Shown here piece by piece: positions 11,001-22,379 of a stretch of 64,000 bases of DNA; position 1 is the stretch's first letter; every line of letters starts with the position of its first letter. Below the pieces are notes generated by a model. That model was not told the DNA's origin and did no database searches. It worked only from the letters and a program-made list of their open reading frames with translations. Source of the stretch: Nephrocerus scutellatus (lineage: Eukaryota; Arthropoda; Insecta; Diptera; Pipunculidae); assembly GCA_947095585.1 (NCBI GenBank), contig OX352761.1:53680019-53744018 (forward strand), written 5' to 3'. The translations under genes and the position numbers were made by a program.

Positions 11001-12370
11001 TCCCCTGGCAGTAAATTTAAATATAAAAAAAAATCGGCCACAACGTCCAAAAAGTTTCACCGCGCGTAAAAGTTACACGCACTCTTTTTTTTTCTTTGTT
11101 CGTTTTTTAAATTTATTAATGAATTAATATCGCGTGTGCAAAGTTTAATTTGGTATAGTGTATTAGTGTCGATAGGGCAGGGGGAAAATCCAGCCCCTAG
11201 CCCTGAAAACAATTGGATAACGAACACAATGCATTTTACATGCATCTAAAGGTAGTAGAATTTGCTGCTGTGCAAAATCAACAGGTAAATGCAAATTATT
11301 ATTGTAAAGGACATGCCTTCTGCTTTTCCATTTATTTCTATTTGTATCAGCTACCATTAAATGTAGGCAGACAATGAGAATTGCTGAACGAAAGGAACAC
11401 CTCAACAACAACAACAAAAATCTGCCACTATAATGAATGGCAGACCTGCTGTCAGCGGCAGCAGAATTTGTAAAAAGGTAAGAGAAGAAAAAAAATATTG
11501 CCTTAAAGCGCGACTTCTGACCTTTTGTGTTCAATACGAATATAAAAATTAATAGAGGCAGGGGTCGCGTCTCAGGCTAATATTTTAAAGAGGAATTGAT
11601 TTAATAGATAGATTATTTGCCAGTCGTTGGTAGAGTGCGACGTCGCTGTCGACGTCAAAGCGTCAACTAAATTGTAGTTGGTAATTTTCGCAGTAAGTAC
11701 CAATTATTTTTGCCTAAAAGGGTGATGGTTTTTCAAATTATAATTTATTTTCAAAAATATACGCGTACATTACAGCCTCTTGGTGGACTTTTCAGCTTTG
11801 CAGCTCTCCCAGCTCTCTCGTGTTGTTGGTGTTTTCTCTTTTGCTTATGCATTGCAAATCTTTTGGGTTTTTTCCATCTGGCATTTTGTTACCTCCGTTA
11901 TTTCGTACATACTGCGTTGGCTGTGTTGTTATGCTGAATTAATTTGCATGCATGTGCTGTGTTGCTATGCTGGACTTGTTTGCATGCATTTGTACTCAAT
12001 TAGCGTTTGCGGAATTTTTTTTCTTGTGTGCACGATGGATGTAAGACGAAAGTTTGACGTTAAAATATTCGTCATTACAGTTAAAAAAAACATAAATTCT
12101 ATTAATATCGTTTTAGTTGAACGATCCAAAAAAATGCACTATTGGCAATCTGTTATAATTATAAGGGTCCAATAGCATTTGTACATTTTTTGTCGTCGTT
12201 GTACTAGTATTGCACGTATGGTTTTCTTTTAAAACTTGCTTTAGCTTGCTTGTTCGAATTTTTTTTAAATTGAATGAAAATCGTCTACTTCTGTACTTAT
12301 TCTGCATTGTTTCTGTTTCCAAAAACAGCAGGTTCGTTATTGCAAATACTTCAAGGGAGGCGAATTTTAA
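11001..12370. other. Unassigned AT-rich spacer
   Basis: No supported gene. Short hydrophobic open frames (for example 11780-12175) have no recognisable domain and biased composition. A (CAA)n run near 11404 resembles the 3' tails of the copy A/B non-LTR family but stands alone. A GACGTCGCTGTCGACGTC palindrome lies near 11640. Part of 12130-12370 may be the leader of the following errantivirus-like element. Confidence 0.3.
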
Positions 12371-14070
12371 ATGAATAGCGAAGTTGATAATTTAAATAAA
12401 TTACTCAATAAACTAGAACTAAACACCACCAAAATGGAATCAAAGGAGTCACCAGAACTAGTGATGCAGAATCTCAAACTAATTCAAACATTCGATGGAA
12501 AAAATAAGAAAAAAAAAAACAACCCATAAAAATTAAAATTTTTCATCTAAATTCTCTAATCGCAGAAATTGATATGGGAGCCCCTCGATCCTGGGCCATT
12601 TTTTTTATTGTAGGAGAAAATCATCGAAACAAACATTTGACATCAGATGTTAAAATTGAAAAAGCTCAGATCATTTTATTCTGAGCACTTAGAGCAAGCT
12701 CATACTCTGAGCAAATAAGAAACACGAACATTTATCTTGAGAACTCTTTGACTGCTCTGAACTAATTTATGAAAACGCCAAATGACAGAATATTGTGAAA
12801 ACTTGTTGTTCTATCTGTAAGTTGATATCGACAACAAAAAAAACGACATCAATAAAAATACAATTCAGTAAATAAAAATGTAAGTTGAAGTAAGCATAAA
12901 ACATGTATGTCTCGTTTCATTTGCTGGGTTCATTTGTGCGTGCGCTAAGATTTCTCTCTCTCTCTCCACCACCACCAAAACAATGCAGCGCAGCCGACTG
13001 CGCAGCACACACCGCACACAGTCCATAAAGGGCGACGAATATCTGATGCCAGTACAGATATTTAAAAAATGTATAAGGGCCTTGCGGCCAAACCCGGGAC
13101 CCGATCACTACCAAATATTCGAAAAAGTATTGTTTATTGGGTATACACATGTGTGTAAAATTTGAAGAAAATCGGGTAAATTTTTTAAAATTTTTGTTTG
13201 GGAGAAAGTGTTGTCTCCGGAAATACACATGTGTGCAAAATTTCAATAAAATCCGGCCATGGGAAGTGGGTTAAAAATTGATCGCAAGAATCCACGACAG
13301 ACGACCGACCGACGACCCACGGGCAAGTGAAGTTAATATAGAGAATTTAATAATAACAAACAAACATCTCAACATATCTTTATCAAAGGAAGAAAAAACT
13401 TTAATTTTCCATGCGATCACAAGAACACACGCGCTAAACGTGGTTCGCAGAAAACAACCAAAGTGTTCCAACTTTAAAAAAATATTTAATAATTGAATTT
13501 GGTGAGCATACTACTATCACTAATACTAATTTTAAATTAAGAGCATATTGGATTTAAAAAAGTGTTAAGCTATTGTATGACGAAAAAAAACAACGAAACG
13601 TGCAGAACGTGCAAACGTAGACAGAATTAAACTTAAAGTAGAGTCAGAGTATGCAAAAAAATTAATTTTGGACGAAACTAATTGTAGATGTCTAAAGCAG
13701 TTTAAAAAAACAACTACCTAACCATTTGGTGGCACTTCTAAATGCACACTCCGTAAAAAATATGAGTGACGCTTTTCGTATTTTGTATGAAAATGAAGCT
13801 TTTGAAGAGGATACCTCGTTTAAACAAAGAAATTTTTTTAATAATAATGGAAAAAATAATAACAGAAATTATTCGAATTTCCAATACCCTGTACCACACT
13901 ACTCATATGACCCAGTAGGTCAATTCCCTTTTATCCCAAACAACTCACACAACCAAATGCAAAATTTTAACACACCAGGTTTTCCAATGACTACACCAAA
14001 ACATTTTCCTAGTACATCAAATATACCAATCACTCAAACTAATTATTTTAGTCAATCATATAAAAGTTAA
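12371..14070 (+). pseudogene. Gag of errantivirus-like element, two pieces
   Basis: The N-terminal piece (12371-12529) begins MNSEVDNLNKLLNKLEL and ends in a lysine run followed by a stop. The C-terminal piece (about 13720-14070) has LVALLNAHSVKNMSDAFRIL, the usual end of the errantivirus Gag capsid region, followed by an Asn/Tyr/Pro-rich tail without zinc knuckles, which is normal for this group. The 1.2 kb between them contains the palindromic repeat at 13060-13355 and unassigned AT-rich DNA, so most of the capsid region is lost. Confidence 0.6.
13060..13355 (-). repeat. Reverse copy of the ACACATGTGT monomer repeat family
   Basis: The segment begins TATAAGGGCCTTGCGGCC and carries two monomers centred on ACACATGTGT (near 13145 and 13224). 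It ends with TGAAGTTAATATAGAGAA near 13345. The window's last 700 bases contain the same family in the opposite orientation with five monomers and matching ends: TTCTCTATATTAACTTCGCG near 63320 and GGCCGCAAGGCCCTTATA at 63983-64000. Here the copy lies inside gag of the errantivirus-like element. Confidence 0.8.
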
Positions 14071-14099
14071 AAGTTATAACGACTCAAATCAATCACGAA

Positions 14100-15430
14100 T
14101 CCGACGGTACGGAATGCCCCAACCAATGGAGTTAGAAGAAACAAATTTTCTAGTAACAGACTCAGACAGAAACTTCTATCCATTAAGCTGTAAATCTGGA
14201 ATAGAACCGTAAACTTCGGAGTAGACACATGCTGTTCAATAAGTCTAATTATACCTCACGTTTTGTCGTCACAGACACAAAAAGTAATCACAATTCAAGT
14301 TAAAATTATTATTAGGATTTAGAAAACTTGATAACGTTCAATTATTATTAGCCCACAATTTAATTGAGAGCTATTTAAAATTTTATGTCCATAATTACTT
14401 CGATTATCTAGACGGATTAATGGGAATCGACATTTTAAGGTTTCTGAATGCACGCATAGATCTCGTTAGTAACAAAATAGAACTAAACGGAAAATTGTAT
14501 GACTTAAGACCCCCTACAGAAGAAGTCGAATATAATAATGCCCTCAAAGAAGTTAATATAATAAAAATAGACGCACTAAGCAAATTTCGTATAGATCACT
14601 TAAATAAGGAAGCGAGGTTAGAACTTGACAGGATACTGAAAAAATTCAAAAATTAAAAAATGCACCTGCGACTTTTCAAAGATTATTGAATTTTGTAATT
14701 TTCGACCTTTTAGGTAAAGAGTTTATTTAGATGTTGTAATAGTATTTAGTACCCCTTTACAGGAACACATAACTTCACTACATAAAGTCCTAAAGCGATT
14801 AAAGGACGCAAACGTTAAATCTAACTGGATGGGTGTGAATTCCTAAAGCGAGAAACCGAATTTTTAGGACATATTATAACACCAAATGGTGTCCGTCCCA
14901 ACGCGAATAAAATAGAAGCAATTCGGAATTTCACAATACAAAAATCCCCCAAAGAAATTAAACAATTTATTGGCCTAGCCGGGTTCTATAGGAAATTTAT
15001 AAAAAATTTCGCGGAAATAACAAAGCCTTTATTAAAATGTCTTAAATATGGAAAAGTGAATACGATAAAAACCTTAATTACGAACGATCCAATTTTAAAG
15101 TACCCAGATTATAATAAAAAATTTACCCTGAAAACTGACGCGTCTCATGTTGCTCTAGGACCAGTCCTTATCCAAGATGGTCATCCTATATCCTTCGCGA
15201 GTAGAACACTCAACGAACGTGAGTTGAACTACTCAGCCACCTAAAAAGAGTTACTGTGCATTGTTTTTGATACATAGCGACCGTAAGCCGTTGCTATGGT
15301 TGCGCAATTTGAAAGAGCCAAACATGAAGCTCCAAAGGTGGAAAATAAAATTGAACGAATATGATTTTGAAATTAAACATATTTCGGGAAAAGAAAACCA
15401 TGTGGCCGACGCACTTTCAAGAGTTAAGAT
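14100..15430 (+). pseudogene. Protease-RT-RNase H remnant of errantivirus-like element
   Basis: Near 14220 the protease active site reads V-D-T-C, where D-T-G is expected, followed by C-S-I-S-L-I-I-P. 14420-14656 is open and ends the protease (MGIDILRFLNARIDL). RT is reduced to APATFQRLL and a trace of the catalytic region, then [27 protein letters not shown] in shifted frames. 15056-15244 has [21 protein letters not shown] (RNase H Asp) and [11 protein letters not shown]. 15270-15425 has HSDRKPLLWLRNLK and HISGKENHVADALSR. At least four frameshifts and a large RT deletion rule out activity. Confidence 0.8.
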
Positions 15431-15769
15431 CCAAAGTTGTTTTTTGATGATAAATTTCAAACTGATGGCACTTTCCATTCAGCAGACGAAGATAACTCAA
15501 GTTTTATTCCTATCTCTGAAAGACCGATTTACCTTTTTAGACATATATATCTTTTTAAAATCCACAACAAACGGGACCAAATTACGAATAATATTTTAAA
15601 ATTCGCGAAACATTATTGACTATGTTGCAATGACTTAGGAATTTGCAAAGTATTTTATAATCTATAATTTAGCAGGGAAAAATAGCGCAATTTGCTTTGA
15701 AGATGATACTGATTTTCTGCTTTTCCAGTCAGTAAATTCTAGACTAGTGAACTAATCCTAAATAAAGTC

Positions 15770-16160
15770 AGAAGCATGAAAATACTGAGTGATGTAACAA
15801 CTTATGACAGATTTAAAGAAATTGTTCTAGAGATACATTTAAAGGGATTACATCAAGCTATCGAAAAAGTACAGGGAGAATTTAGGAAGCAGTATTATTA
15901 TCCAAATTACTTTTGGGAAATTACTAAAATATTCAATAGCGGTGATCTTTGCAATGAACGCAAGTACAATCATAGGAATTCAAAACTACCATTTAAAGTT
16001 ACCCCACCCACATTTGACATCAGAGAAAAATACGTCACTGATTTGTGGAAATGGGAAAACGTAACATTCCTTACATGGTCGAAAAACTCGAACAAACTTG
16101 TTCTTTTAAGCCAACTCAGTCGTCGATCAACACTTGCGAGAGACGGTCGTTCCGGTTCGG
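15770..16160 (+). pseudogene. Integrase fragment of errantivirus-like element
   Basis: The frame from 15776 encodes the N-terminal zinc-binding region: VLEIHLKGLHQAIEKVQGEF, then QYYYPN, and C-N-E-R-K-Y, where a C-x-x-C pair is expected. It continues into a diverged start of the catalytic core (NVTFLTW, KLVLLSQLSRRST). The DDE core and C-terminus are missing because piggyBac-like sequence begins near 16165. Confidence 0.6.
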
Positions 16161-16164
16161 TAAG

Positions 16165-16900
16165 TACCACCGTTTTTTAGTTATGGCAATACGTTGCGCT
16201 CGAGAGGCGCATGATTATCTTATGTGTAACTCTTATGCAATCCATATTATGGAGCTATCACGACCAGTTCATGGCATAAACCGCAACTATAAATTGACAA
16301 TTGTGGGCACGGTAAGGTCAAACAAACGGGAAATTCCTGAACCGTTGAAAAACACCCGTTCTAGACAAGTGGGAACGTCTATGTTTTACTTTGATGGATA
16401 TTTAAACCTAGTGTCGTACAAGCTGAAGCCGTCGAAGGTGGTGTACTTATTATCCTCATGCGATGAAGGTCCCGTTATAAATTCTACACCTGGCAAACCT
16501 GAGATTATTATGTTTTACAACCAGACTAAAGGCGGCGTTGACACTTCAGATGTGCTCTTCCATGTCTTATTCTAGAAAGACAAACAGATGGCCAATGACA
16601 ATGTTTTATGGCATTTTTAACATAGCTTTTGTCAATTCGTATATAATTTACACGCATAATGTTTTACTAAACGGAGAAAGACCATTGAACCGTAGAGAAT
16701 ATATGAATAAGCTTAGCTGTGAACTATCAACACCGTGGATGAGATCCAGATTGGAAATCCCTACTTTGACAAGACGTTTGAGGGAAAATATTTATAACAT
16801 CTTGCCACAAACCAGTCAAGAAGGTTTCTGAAGGAGCTGATGAGGAACTTCCAGCTAAAGTTCGATGTTACTGTAGATAATTACATAATGTTTGCAACAA
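16165..16900 (+). pseudogene. piggyBac-like transposase C-terminal fragment
   Basis: Two plus-strand frames (16045-16575, real similarity from about 16230, and 16538-16831) show piggyBac-family signatures: MELSRPVHGINRN, YKLTIVGTVRSNKREIP, KPSKVVYLLSS, EIIMFYNQTKGGVDT (third catalytic Asp region), then RKTNRWPMTMFYGIFNIAFVN. A deletion has removed residues between GINRN and YKLT, and a frameshift near 16560 separates the two parts. The N-terminal half and both TTAA-flanked termini were not found. The gene is dead. Confidence 0.8.
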
Positions 16901-17290
16901 CTGTCTATAACTATAGATTTTTTTGGATTTGTGACTGATTTGAGACTGATTATATTGTAATTCATCAGTTAGTAAGACAAAATAATATAAATGTCACCTA
17001 TAATAATTAATATTTAAATACCGAAGATCTCTAATTTTGTGTTCGTTTTTGTTATGGATTTGTACTACTACTACCTACTTTACTTAGAAAATAATAATAT
17101 ATATTTATGTTTTTATGTTTTACTTAATTGCTAATTATGTAACAATAAAACAAAAAAAAAATAAAAAATTTATTTAATTTTGTAAAAAATTCGTTTTTCT
17201 TAATTGTACTAAAAAATAAGATAAAGTAAAATTTAAAACTAGGACATCCAATAAATACAAGTCACACTTTAAGAAAAATAAAAAATTTAA
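16901..17290. other. AT-rich segment between piggyBac fragment and env
   Basis: No gene is visible. The segment is AT-rich with poly(A)/(T) runs. It may include the 3' flank of the piggyBac-like element, but no terminal repeat could be identified. Confidence 0.3.
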
Positions 17291-18376
17291 TACGAATATT
17301 TTAAAGAAATACATCTAGGAGTACTCTTAAGCAGACAGGGAATTCTAAACCCTAAATTAGCAGAAATAGGTAAATTAGATGACATCGATTCAAGACAACT
17401 AGAACTGACAAAAACTTCACTTTGGCAATTAGAAAACACACTATACTTTGTAGTGACACTTCCTTACGGTATAAGCGATTATCCTTTGTTAAAATTGATT
17501 CCAATACCATCCAATCCTGATAATATTAAACTAATTTTTAATAGTAAAAAGACATTAACCAAAGTAAACAATACTCTACACGAAGTTCAGAACTTCAAAA
17601 TTGTCATGCTAAATATAACTGTATTATTAACCTGTTATCCAACAACTGTAATGAATGTAATTTTAGAGAAAACAATAGAGAAGAAATACAATATATCGAA
17701 CCTAATATAATTTGCTATATTGCTTTCAACAAAAAAAATAAAAATTACAACAACAAACACATTGGATAGACCAGAAATGGTTTAGCGTTAACCAAAAAAA
17801 AATTTTTGGTTAAGAAATATTTAACCTAATTTTTAGTTATAATTCCCACCACCAGAGTCTACTTTTAAAAATTATATATGGATAAGTTGGCAAACACACG
17901 AAACAAAAAATTTGTTAGTTTTTGCTGTTGCTTTGATCAGCCGTTAACCACAAAAAATACCTAACTCATTTTGTTGAAAGCAATATAGCAATTGTTACTA
18001 AAAAATTAATAGAAACAATGCTAAACCAAACACGTAATCATCTTCATGTAAAATTAAAAAGAAAAAATATAATTAAGTTTTCAAACTGTGAAATCTACTT
18101 TAAAATATAAAATTTAAGTCATTCAAAAATGTATTAAACCTTATGATTCCTCACGTCAATGATATTAAAATCAAAAACATAATACCTAATGAAACTTTAA
18201 CTGAACTCAAACTTCATTTGAGTAAAATAAAAAAATAAAACATTGTTATCTACTCAACTGTAATCCTTATTATTTTTGTTGTAATCATGATGATCATGAT
18301 TCCTAGATTATGTACTTTCCGAAAAGTTCCCGCAAGCGTTATTCACGAGGACGCGAATGATCTTAAGGAGAGGAGG
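17290..18376 (+). pseudogene. Env remnant of errantivirus-like element
   Basis: Before the MITE, 17380-17710 encodes a stretch with TSLWQLENTLYFVVTLPYG followed by LLKLIPIPSN, resembling the surface region of insect errantivirus Env proteins. After the MITE, about 17993-18376 encodes a C-terminal part ending in a hydrophobic segment (about 23 residues, near 18240-18310) that looks like a membrane anchor and a short tail just before the purine tract and LTR. The N-terminal signal peptide and furin-like site are absent. Stops and the insertion make it non-functional. It is described only as a broken gene. Confidence 0.6.
17712..17991. mobile_element. 280-bp MITE with 23-bp terminal inverted repeats
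   Basis: The left end TTGCTATATTGCTTTCAACA (extended by AAA) is matched exactly in inverted orientation at 17969-17991. Inside, GGTTAACC-type sequences form a further inverted pair around 17785-17810. There is no coding capacity. The element lies in the env remnant. The target duplication is not clear: an AAT/ATT flank is possible but short. Confidence 0.8.
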
Positions 18377-18415
18377 AGTGACATAACATTCCCATAATTT
18401 TCTTTGTCTTAATAT
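18377..18415 (+). repeat. Start of 3' LTR of errantivirus-like element
   Basis: The sequence AGTGACATAACATTCCC follows the polypurine tract directly and has the AGTGACATA start typical of the 17.6/297 LTR group. It is cut short by the foldback element at 18416. Confidence 0.6.
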
Positions 18416-18889
18416 GGGTGTTTTCATAAACGTCTGCCTAACTAAGAACTGCATTATTCACGTTCATTAAGTCAGATTTTCGATCGTACTAACCTAGCTC
18501 AACTGCAGTACCCACTGTTCATAAACGTCGTTATGTCATCGGCGTCGGGCAGATTGCTCAGCCATAATTTTTTGTCTGCAGAATAAAAAGATCGCATATT
18601 TGGCAATAACCGATTTGTGTTTATGCAATAAATCTTCCTCTTTAAGCTTTTGTTCCTCTTTTTAATGCGAATAATGTTTGTGCGAATTATATTATTATTT
18701 TCTTCTTGTGAAAGCCAATCAAAATTAAACGTATTAAAATCTTTTTTTTTCTCTGCCATGTGTTGTCGTTTATGAACGATGAATTGTACTAAGTCTGGCC
18801 TTCATGTTAACTGCAAATATTCTGCATTATGAGTGTGTTCAACAATTCAATAGAAAATAACCAGATTTTTTACGTTTATGAAAACATCC
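18416..18889. mobile_element. 474-bp non-autonomous DNA element with GGGTGTTTTCATAAACG ends
   Basis: The left end GGGTGTTTTCATAAACG is matched by the inverted right end GGATGTTTTCATAAACG (18873-18889), one mismatch in 17. Flanking trinucleotides are TAT and TAC, so a TWA-like duplication is only hinted at. It carries an 86-codon open frame on the minus strand (18759-18499) of unknown origin. The terminal GGGTGTTTT is shared with the unrelated-looking MITE at 30866-31262. Confidence 0.65.
18499..18759 (-). CDS. Small hypothetical ORF inside foldback element
   Basis: An 86-codon minus-strand frame starts MAEKKKDFNTFNFDWLSQEE, has a basic middle (RIKKRNKSLKRKI) and ends ADDITTFMNSGYCS. I recognise no domain. 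It lies between the inverted ends at 18416 and 18889. It may be a leftover of an accessory or DNA-binding protein of the parent transposon, or chance. No expression evidence can be read from the sequence. Confidence 0.25.
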   Translation of the reverse strand: MAEKKKDFNTFNFDWLSQEENNNIIRTNIIRIKKRNKSLKRKIYCINTNRLLPNMRSFYSADKKLWLSNLPDADDITTFMNSGYCS

Positions 18890-19959
18890 TACATCTAATG
18901 CATTCGCTGTGGCAGACGCGACATCAGCATTTCCTCATATGACACGTCGCGACGGAAGTTCAGCGGATGCAAATGTATTATTTCTTTGTGACGTTTTTGC
19001 GGACTCATCCACTGAACTCATTTTTTCACTTTATTTACAAGGTGCTGCCTGGACACTGTTTTGATAATTTAAGTTTCAGTTGGGAGTTGAACACAAACGA
19101 ATATTGTGCAACATTAAAAACTCATTTAATCGTTTTTATAATTATCATACGATAAGATTTAATCGTTAGAATTAAATACCATTGTTATAACTTATCATAC
19201 GTTAGAATTAAATCGTTATAATTAATAGCGTTTTAATTATATAAAATATTAAAAATATATTGATATCGTCTTTTTATTTAGCATTAAACCATTACTTACA
19301 CTTCTACAAGGAAAAAGTACATTGCATGCAGTAGTCTATTATGCAACCAGGTAAATTTAAAAAAAAGTATTAAGGTTTGCATAACAACTTAAAATCACAC
19401 ATTTACTAGAAGAAAGGGCATCGCCTATAGTAGACTATTATGCGAAGAGGTAAATTAAACCCTTTAATCATTGCTCAATACCTACCTGATGTAATGGGCT
19501 GTTATAAAATGATCGCTTAAATATCCTGATCTCTTCCAAAAGTAAATCATTCTTTAAAAAGTGCTTCATACTTAAGTAACGTATAGTTTCCTAGGCTTAA
19601 ACAAACTTAAATTTCTTTTGCAATTCTCAATATATATTGATTGATTAAAAGCATATTTAAGGACATTCTAGGTAAGTTAGAGCAAAATGCATGATTTGTT
19701 CGCTAAATTGTTTTGATTTGTCCGTGTATTTTCGCTTTTTCATTAAACTGTCAGTGTTTTATTCGCGAGCAAATCACAATCAAACCGGTCAATCGGCGAA
19801 TTCCTTGGCTGATTTGTTTTCAATTCGCATTTTTCTCGCCCGAGTATTCAAACAAAAGTTGACAAGGCTGCTGGACGTCATCACCAAAAATTACATATTT
19901 GGCAAAACTCAATGTTGAATGTACTCTGTTAAATGGCAAAAGCGAGGCCTGCATACACA
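18890..19959. other. Unassigned AT-rich DNA
   Basis: No gene is supported. Short imperfect direct repeats occur: AACTTATCATACGTTAGAATTAAAT-like units at 19130-19225, and TAGTCTATTATGC / TAGACTATTATGC near 19330 and 19430. One small frame at 19691-19918 has no recognisable domain. Confidence 0.3.
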
Positions 19960-20546
19960 ACCACAATCAAATGTAGATGTTGACGTCGTCGTACCTTGCC
20001 CTACTCACCGCTTCTTTTAAAATGTATGGTGCCCACATCAATGTTGAGTACTGCAATTCGGTGAAGTCGATCAAAGACATTTGCAAATACGTCAAGAAAG
20101 GCAGTTTTATGGCAGTATGCGGGCTGGCCAATTAAACTGACGAAATCCCGAAATTCCAGATGGGGCGCTACATCGCAGCAATGAAGCGGTTTGGCGCATA
20201 TTTTCATTCAACATTCACGAGCGATATCCAACAGTTCAGCATCTAGCTGTTCATTTAAAAAATGGCCAATAGTGAAATAAACACAACGAACGCAGAAAAT
20301 ATAGCGGAGCAGCCGGCACACACACTCTCACCGCTTTCTTTGAATTGGGTTCAACCGAAAATTTCGCTAAGACTTTATTATATCCTAAAGTTCTTAAATA
20401 TTACACTTGGAACACGTCGAGTTCATGAGGAGAAAGCGTGATGCGAATACCCCAGAATATGCTGGTGTGCGTTCTTCTGATGCTTTGGTGAATGTTATTA
20501 GTTGCGGTTGTTATTCCATCAGAGACATCAATCACCTGTCACACAA
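19960..20546 (+). pseudogene. Helitron Rep/helicase ORF, upstream fragment
   Basis: The frame near 20035-20110 reads AHINVEYCNSVKSIKDICKY followed by VKKGS, the conserved block between the Rep and helicase domains of Helitron proteins. It continues DEIPKFQMGRYIAAM, then fragments matching the F-x-x-Y-F-x-A-x-N and L-L-Y-P-x-V-x-x-Y-Y-T-W segments near 20280-20410. Stops and frameshifts are frequent. The fragment ends at ACCTGTCACACAA (20534-20546), where a non-LTR element begins. The same 13-mer restarts the Helitron frame at 58667. The upstream Rep HUH domain is not present in recognisable form. Confidence 0.75.
20534..20546 (+). other. Left copy of 13-bp target-site duplication
   Basis: ACCTGTCACACAA occurs here and at 58667-58679. 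It brackets 38.1 kb that starts with the 5' end and ends with the (CAA)n 3' end of one non-LTR family, and it lies within one Helitron reading frame. Confidence 0.75.
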
Positions 20547-20639
20547 CGATTCTCACGACATTTGGGTCTTCGTCCCGGAATCGACCCAGTATTCTCCTGG
20601 CCAAAGAATGTCAACAATCAACTACAATTCGTTCACTGC

Positions 20640-21130
20640 AAACGTTTTTTCCATAGTGGAGCAAATAACGCCGGCATCCTTGCTCCGCATACTACTTCTC
20701 TAGCCGGCATCGAGCCGAATCCAGGTCCTCTGATCTGGACATGCTCCGTATGCAACACAAGGATAAATAGAAACATCTCCTCAGTTATGTGCAACAACTG
20801 CGAACACTGGTGCCATTTCAGACGATGCTCAGTTCTAACCAACATCAGAGACTGGAATCGGAGTTTCATTGCGGAATGCTGCAGGGCACGAGTTCAGACA
20901 ACCCACAACGCCACTACCTGGCACTGCTCAGTATGCCAAAGCCGCATAAACGGCATTGCTCTTCCGTCAAATGCAATGGCTGTGAGAACTGGTGTCATCT
21001 TAGAACATGCTCTGGACCTAATAACTGTCATCAATGGACCGCCAACTTCTTGGCCCCATGCTGCTCTAACCAAACAGTACAAAAAAAAACCCACAACTTC
21101 ACACTCCACCCACAACATCCCCCATAACCA
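20640..21130 (+). pseudogene. Tandem zinc-finger region of copy A ORF
   Basis: After GIEPNPGPLIWTCSVC the frame gives C-x2-C, C-N-N-C-E-H-W-C-H and a closing E-C-C. A second module reads WHCSVC, then C-N-G-C-E-N-W-C-H-L-R-T-C and P-C-C in an overlapping frame. The spacing is PHD-like (Cys4-His-Cys3). Such fingers at the N-terminus of endonuclease-RT proteins are thought to bind nucleic acid or chromatin; that role is inferred. A frameshift lies inside the second module. Copy B has only one such module (near 33065-33240). Confidence 0.65.
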
Positions 21131-21239
21131 GTCATAATCCGACAGACAACTTCAACTTGCTCATCAACACTACACCAACATCCACGGACTCACCCCCACC
21201 AGCAAACTACCAACATACCACACAGGAACACCACATACC

Positions 21240-21650
21240 TTTCGCTGTGATGCATCTGAATTGCAACGGCTTACGAGGGAAAGTAACAGAAATCACCAAC
21301 TATATGGAGCACCATGGGATCTTAATTACTGCCATACAAGAAACAAAGCTCACTCCCTCCTGATTGCTATCCAGAAGCACCAACTATAACATCATACGCA
21401 AGGACAGAAACAGTGGAGGCGGAGGAGGTCTTGCGTTCATCGTGCACAACTCGGTCAACTACAGACTCATGCCAACACCTGCACCCACCACACCCGATCC
21501 ACACCTCGAAACACAAACTTTTCCAGTCAACATGCTGCAACTACATGCTGCACATCCGGCTACCTTCCTTCCCCAGAACATCTACTAAAAGACGGTAACC
21601 GCCGGATTGTCGGGGACTTCAACGCCCGCCATGGCACTCTAATCTAGAGA
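21240..21650 (+). pseudogene. APE-type endonuclease fragment of copy A
   Basis: Plus-strand frames read FAVMHLNCNGLRGKVTEI, ITAIQETKL (catalytic Glu) and then, after a stop at 21361, YNIIRKDRNSGGGGGLAFIVH and, in another frame, GDFNARH (the GDFN motif near 21618). The SDH end is not clear. This is a degenerate nuclease domain that would nick the target. Confidence 0.65.
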
Positions 21651-22379
21651 ACGATGGTCGCGGCACGCATATTGCCGAGCAAATCGATGATTCAAACTTT
21701 GGTACCTTCAATAAAACCTCACCAACCAGGATCTGTGCCACCTGATCCAGCTCCACAGACATCAGCAACTTTGTGTCAGCGGAAAAACGTACGTTTGTCT
21801 ATTATGCTAAGGCGGACTGGCCAAGTTTCACTAGGTTTGTCGACCGACAATTGGGACATTGACCACCCCCCACCAACGAAATTTCAGGTGAAAGGATCTT
21901 CCTCCGGATCGTCATTAGAGCAGCTGCACGTTTCATTCCAGCCGGGAGAATACCTACAATTAGGCCTAACTTCCCAGCAGAAGCAGTCTAGCTCGCTAAC
22001 GAACGTGATCATATTCGTAGCATCAACCCCGCGAGTACCAAAATCGATCTACTAAATCTTGAAATTGATCGCCTAGTCAACCAACATAGGCGAACTAAAT
22101 GGCTGGAGTACCTTCAATCTTGTGACGGGGGCTCAAAGAAACTCTGATCCACTATCAAGGACCTGTCCAGACGTAGAGACCTAACAGCCATCACATTCAA
22201 CAGCACACAACAAGACTGCCCCAGGAAGTGTTCCTCAATGTTCTACCGCCAGTTCATAGAACACCCAACGCACTGTAACAAGAGCAAGCGTGCTACTCTC
22301 TGGAAGTTGCACAGCCTTGACCACGACAACACCTCACATATTCTACTTCCCTCCGAAGTTGAATATGTGATACGCAGTG

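Larger units (their letters stand above)
12371..18415 (+). mobile_element. Errantivirus-like LTR retrotransposon, heavily decayed
   Basis: Plus-strand remnants follow the order gag, protease, RT, RNase H, integrase, env and the start of a 3' LTR. The LTR begins AGTGACATAAC at 18377, directly after the purine tract AAGGAGAGGAGG, as in the 17.6/297 group. The element lacks a recognisable 5' LTR and primer-binding site. It is interrupted by unrelated DNA in gag (12530-13720), by a piggyBac fragment after integrase and by a MITE in env. Most of the RT palm is deleted. It is related in type to the minus-strand provirus at 33958-42865 but is far older. Confidence 0.75.

Noticed and set aside
11780..12175. 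131-codon hydrophobic frame as a membrane protein
   Set aside because: Low-complexity Phe/Leu/Cys-rich composition in AT-rich DNA, no homology recognised, and overlapping frames are equally open.
20725..21110. PHD-like zinc-finger ORF as a host chromatin gene
   Set aside because: It is directly followed by endonuclease and RT of the same family, and a homologous copy stands at 33060 in the same arrangement.
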